The position numbers were made by a program, and so were the translations under genes. From Cryomorphaceae bacterium (GTDB lineage: Bacteria > Bacteroidota > Bacteroidia > Flavobacteriales_D > Sanyastnellaceae), in assembly GCA_016124575.1 (NCBI GenBank), contig WGNM01000016.1, positions 62,001 to 126,000 of the forward strand: 64,000 nucleotides of DNA. The letters are read 5' to 3'. Numbering within the stretch: the stretch's first letter is position 1; each line of letters starts with the position of its first letter. This document shows positions 60,757 to 64,000 of the stretch, one piece after another. Under the pieces are notes generated by a model, which saw nothing but the letters and a program-made list of their open reading frames with translations, was not told where the DNA came from and made no database searches.

Positions 60757-62857
60757 AAACGAAATAGCAAACCGCGCCTGGATTGTATTCGCTTTCATCT
60801 GCGTTATAGGCCTTGCCATCTTCGGTAAGATCATCTATATCCAAACAGCAGAGGCATCGAAGTGGGAGGAACGCGCTCAGCGTTACGAGCAACAGGTTCG
60901 TGATATTGAGCCAACACGCGGACAAATCTACTCTTCCGATGGAAGTCTGCTAGCGACATCTGTGCCGGTGTACGACGTCTACTGGGACTCGAAGTCAAGT
61001 GCCATCGATCAAGATGTGTTCCTAGCTGAGCTCGACTCTTTGTGTATTGACCTTCAAAATTACTTCGGCGACAAATCAAAAGCAGAATACAAGCAATTGC
61101 TGCTTGAAGCTCAACGAAAAGGTGATCGCTACTTCCGCGTGAAGAAGAATCTTAAGTACACCGAAATGAAGGTTGTCCGCGAGTTTCACTTTATTCGTCG
61201 CGGTAAGTTCAAGAGCGGTTTCATCTTCGACCGCAAAGACATACGTAAAAAACCGTTTGGGAAACTCGCTGCGCGGACGATAGGTATCGACCGTCACGGC
61301 AGCCGGGTCGGACTTGAGCTTGCATTCAACGAAGAACTTGCCGGAAAATCGGGCAAACAACTCATGGAGCGCATAGCAGGTGATGTCTGGAAACCTGTGA
61401 CAGATAGCTACATCACCCCACCCGAAGAAGGACTTGACATTGTGTCTACAATCAACGTTCACCTTCAAGATGTTGCAGCCAACGCCCTTGAAAAGCAACT
61501 CGTTAAACACAACGCACTGTGGGGAACAGTGGTGCTCATGGAAGTAGAAACGGGCTATATCCGCGCAATTAGCAACCTGTCTAGAGACGCTGAAACAGGC
61601 GAATACCATGAAAGCTTTAACTACGCTGTGGCTGAAACCGTAGAGCCAGGATCGACATTCAAACTCGCTAGTTTGATGGCAGCGATGGATGATGGTCATG
61701 TTGAGCTAGAGGAACTTGTAGACACCGGCATTGGCGTTAAAAACTTCTCAGGTGAAGACATGCACGACTCAAACGAGAAGGATGGCGGAAATGGCATCAT
61801 CACGGCTGAGCAGGTTTTCGAGAAATCTTCGAACATAGGTACTGCAACACTCATCGACAAATACTACAAGAACAACCCTCAGGCTTTCCTTGACAAGCTG
61901 CACAAAATGGGGCTTGGAGAATCGTTGAACATCCGCCTGAAAGGTGAGAAAGCTCCATCAATTTATAAAAAGGCGAAAGAAGGAAACTGGTCTGGGGTAT
62001 CGCTCACGCAGATGTCTATTGGATACGAAATCCTACAAACCCCTCTTCAAACATTGACATTTTACAATGCCGTGGCCAACAATGGTACCATGGTTCGTCC
62101 GCAGTTCGTGGAATCGCTGCGCAGAAACGGTGAAATCGTTGAACAATTTTCTCCTGAAATCATCAACAAAAGCATCTGTTCACGCTCAACCTTGAACAAG
62201 TGTCAGAAAATGATGGAAGGTGTTTGCGAAGAAGGTGGAACTGCCGATTTCATTTTTGCTGATCGCACATACAAGGTCGCGGGAAAAACAGGAACCGCTC
62301 GCATCGCCTATCCAGGCGGATATTACCTGCACAGATACCGTGCTTCATTCGTTGGTTACTTCCCTGCCGAAAAACCGAAGTATTCGATTCTTGTGCTGGT
62401 GAACGATACCAAGAGCGGTGTCTATTACGGTAGCTCAATTGCCGGACCTGTATTCAGAGAGTTGGCAGATAAGATTTATGCCACCGAATTCGAACTACAC
62501 GAAGAAAACGAACAACTGAACCTTGTTGCTGAACACAAACTACCAGCATCGCGAAACGGTTCTCGAGAAGACCTTGAAGCCGTGTATAAGAGCCTCAAAG
62601 TGCCATTCTCGCTGGATGCTGCGGAAGACTGGGTGAGCACCACTACCACTGATGACCATGTAGACCTGAAAGGCAAAACCATGACCAAAGGCTTGGTGCC
62701 TGATGTCCGCGGAATGGGCCTTCAAGACGCTCTATTCCTCCTCGAAAACAGCGGCTTACGTGTGCAGGTATCGGGATCAGGAACCGTGCGCAATCAATCC
62801 GTACTGCCAGGCGCACAAACTAGAAATCACTCCACAATAAGAATAGAACTGTCGTGA
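60746..62857 (+). CDS. ftsI: Class B penicillin-binding protein (FtsI/PBP3) with C-terminal PASTA domain
   Basis: 703 residues starting at TTG 60746 (no ATG exists before the membrane helix). Membrane helix about 11-30 (WIVFAFICVIGLAIFGKIIY), dimerisation domain with EPTRGQIYSSDGSLLA, transpeptidase motifs SxxK (EPGSTFKLA), SxN (KSSNIG) and KTGT (AGKTGTARIAY). A PASTA repeat occupies the last 55 residues (GLVPDVRGMGLQDALFLLENSGL). It cross-links septal peptidoglycan. Overlaps ftsL by 11 bp and murE by 4 bp. Confidence 0.95.
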   Translation: MKNKNEIANRAWIVFAFICVIGLAIFGKIIYIQTAEASKWEERAQRYEQQVRDIEPTRGQIYSSDGSLLATSVPVYDVYWDSKSSAIDQDVFLAELDSLCIDLQNYFGDKSKAEYKQLLLEAQRKGDRYFRVKKNLKYTEMKVVREFHFIRRGKFKSGFIFDRKDIRKKPFGKLAARTIGIDRHGSRVGLELAFNEELAGKSGKQLMERIAGDVWKPVTDSYITPPEEGLDIVSTINVHLQDVAANALEKQLVKHNALWGTVVLMEVETGYIRAISNLSRDAETGEYHESFNYAVAETVEPGSTFKLASLMAAMDDGHVELEELVDTGIGVKNFSGEDMHDSNEKDGGNGIITAEQVFEKSSNIGTATLIDKYYKNNPQAFLDKLHKMGLGESLNIRLKGEKAPSIYKKAKEGNWSGVSLTQMSIGYEILQTPLQTLTFYNAVANNGTMVRPQFVESLRRNGEIVEQFSPEIINKSICSRSTLNKCQKMMEGVCEEGGTADFIFADRTYKVAGKTGTARIAYPGGYYLHRYRASFVGYFPAEKPKYSILVLVNDTKSGVYYGSSIAGPVFRELADKIYATEFELHEENEQLNLVAEHKLPASRNGSREDLEAVYKSLKVPFSLDAAEDWVSTTTTDDHVDLKGKTMTKGLVPDVRGMGLQDALFLLENSGLRVQVSGSGTVRNQSVLPGAQTRNHSTIRIELS

Positions 62858-64000
62858 TAAAACTGCTGCAAGACATATTGTACAAGTGCCGATTGCAGGA
62901 GATCGTGGGAAACACCCATATCGCCATTGAACACCTGTCTGCTGATTCGCGCGATGTAAAACCATTTTCGCTCTTTTTTGCTGTAACAGGCACACAAACA
63001 GACGGACATTCTTACATCCATTCAGCCATCGAAAAAGGAGCAGTCGCAATCGTTTGCGAACGCATACCTGATGAGCGGAAATCACATGTGACATACATAC
63101 AAGTACCAAATGCCGCTGAAGCGCTAGGCATCATTGCTTCCAACTATTTCGATCACCCATCGAAGGAAATAAAACTGATAGGCATTACTGGCACCAATGG
63201 AAAGACAACAGTAGCAACGCTCTTGTACCGATTATTCAGGTTGCTGAACTATAGAACAGGATTGTTGAGTACCGTTGTCAATCGCATCAACGACAAAGCA
63301 TTAGCGGCAACCCATACCACACCTGACGCCATTACTTTGAACCGCTTGTTGCGAGAAATGGTAGATAGTGATTGTGAATACTGCTTCATGGAAGTAAGCT
63401 CACACGCCATTCACCAACACAGGGTTACCGGTATTCACTTCACTGGTGGCGTGTTCACCAACATAACGCACGACCACCTCGACTACCACAAAACCTTCAA
63501 CGAGTATATAAAAGCTAAGAAAGGGTTGTTCGACATACTACCTTCTGGGGCATTCGCCTTGGTGAACAACGACGACAATCATGGTGAGACCATGGTTCAA
63601 AACACGAAAGCGCGCGTACGCACCTTCGGATTAAAAACCATGACCGATTACAAAGCAAAAGTGCTGGAGAATCAATTTACAGGTTTACACCTCTTGATTG
63701 GCGGCAAAGACTTTTACACCAAGATCGTTGGGACATTCAACGCTTACAACCTACTCACCGTGTATGCCGTTGCCGTAGAACTCGCAATTGATCAACTCGA
63801 CATACTCACCACCATGAGTCTGTTAAACAGTGTAGATGGCAGGTTTCAAGTTGTGCGATCGGCAGATGACATATCCGCGATAGTAGACTACGCGCACACG
63901 CCCGATGCTCTCAAGAATGTCCTCTCTACCATCAAAGACGTTCGCACCGGCAACGAAAAAGTAATCACCGTAGTTGGCTGCGGTGGCGATCGCGACAGAA
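62854..64000 (+). CDS. murE: UDP-N-acetylmuramoyl-tripeptide synthetase MurE (3' end beyond window)
   Basis: The frame begins at GTG 62854, overlapping the ftsI stop (GTGA), and is open to base 64000: 382 visible residues. Mur ligase motifs: P-loop ITGTNGKTTVATLL, THTTPDA, FMEVSSHAIHQHR, TNITHDHLDYHKT (with carbamylated-lysine region EYIKAKKGLF), GTFNAYNLL, DGRFQ, IVDYAHTPDAL and VVGCGGDRDR. It adds the third residue to the peptidoglycan stem. The DNPR/DDNPx segment that separates diaminopimelate from lysine enzymes lies past the window end; meso-DAP is expected from taxonomy only. Confidence 0.95.
   Translation, partial: MIKLLQDILYKCRLQEIVGNTHIAIEHLSADSRDVKPFSLFFAVTGTQTDGHSYIHSAIEKGAVAIVCERIPDERKSHVTYIQVPNAAEALGIIASNYFDHPSKEIKLIGITGTNGKTTVATLLYRLFRLLNYRTGLLSTVVNRINDKALAATHTTPDAITLNRLLREMVDSDCEYCFMEVSSHAIHQHRVTGIHFTGGVFTNITHDHLDYHKTFNEYIKAKKGLFDILPSGAFALVNNDDNHGETMVQNTKARVRTFGLKTMTDYKAKVLENQFTGLHLLIGGKDFYTKIVGTFNAYNLLTVYAVAVELAIDQLDILTTMSLLNSVDGRFQVVRSADDISAIVDYAHTPDALKNVLSTIKDVRTGNEKVITVVGCGGDRDR

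Noticed and set aside
62854-64000. Deciding between DAP- and lysine-adding MurE
   Set aside because: The specificity motif lies beyond the end of the window.

Overview
This 64 kb window is chromosomal DNA of a gliding or type IX secretion (T9SS) member of the Bacteroidota, most like Flavobacteriales. The evidence is gldA, gldB, gldC and a complete porP-gldK-gldL-gldM-gldN operon, five genes or remnants ending in T9SS type A sorting domains, SusC/TonB-style outer-membrane proteins, and promoters resembling the Bacteroidota -7 box TAnnTTTG. Assignment below order is not possible from this sequence. No tRNA, rRNA, CRISPR array, prophage or intact insertion sequence was seen.

Layout. 1-9305 (minus strand) is a tightly packed locus: a T9SS-type lamin-tail-domain (LTD) protein, an LTD lipoprotein, a DcuC transporter, isoaspartyl dipeptidase IadA, a porin, an M14 carboxypeptidase, a second porin and the start of another LTD-like protein cut by the window edge. 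A MocR-type regulator diverges from it (9433-10914). It lacks the usual PLP lysine and is flanked on both sides by the same direct-repeat operator. 10997-18362 holds a lipoprotein hydrolase, a GGGP-synthase-family enzyme, a TonB receptor behind a TPP riboswitch, cysQ, rsgA and gldA. 18363-20133 is the only clearly accessory stretch: dispersed repeats, a REP-like palindrome, a small lipoprotein gene and a decayed metzincin protease carrying a T9SS tail.

20134-26698 (minus) is a housekeeping run: miaB, a sigma-54 activator, lptE, a TPR-like gene, secG, groES and groEL. 26995-36487 (plus) carries topA, an arginase-fold protein with broken metal motifs, and porP-gldKLMN, closed by a strong terminator. 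36593-46184 holds an ABC-F ATPase, an rluD/T9SS protein/PASTA operon, purL, dtd and a beta-barrel protein. 46288-50915 is a tandem pair of paralogous secreted adhesin-like proteins. 51075-57256 has a MazG-like enzyme overlapping a large propeller lipoprotein, nadE, a beta-barrel gene and gldB-gldC. 57265-64000 has engB plus a hydrolase, then the division/cell-wall cluster mraZ-rsmH-ftsL-ftsI-murE with four MraZ boxes at 10-bp spacing.

How the genes fit together. The T9SS core (PorP, GldK-N) would export the sorting-domain proteins encoded in the same window. GldA/B/C belong to the gliding side. The first 11 kb reads as one regulated unit for degrading and importing peptides or acidic dipeptides, and is the best candidate for an undescribed system. 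Four of the seven convergent gene pairs meet with exactly zero bases between their stop codons, an unusual architectural feature.
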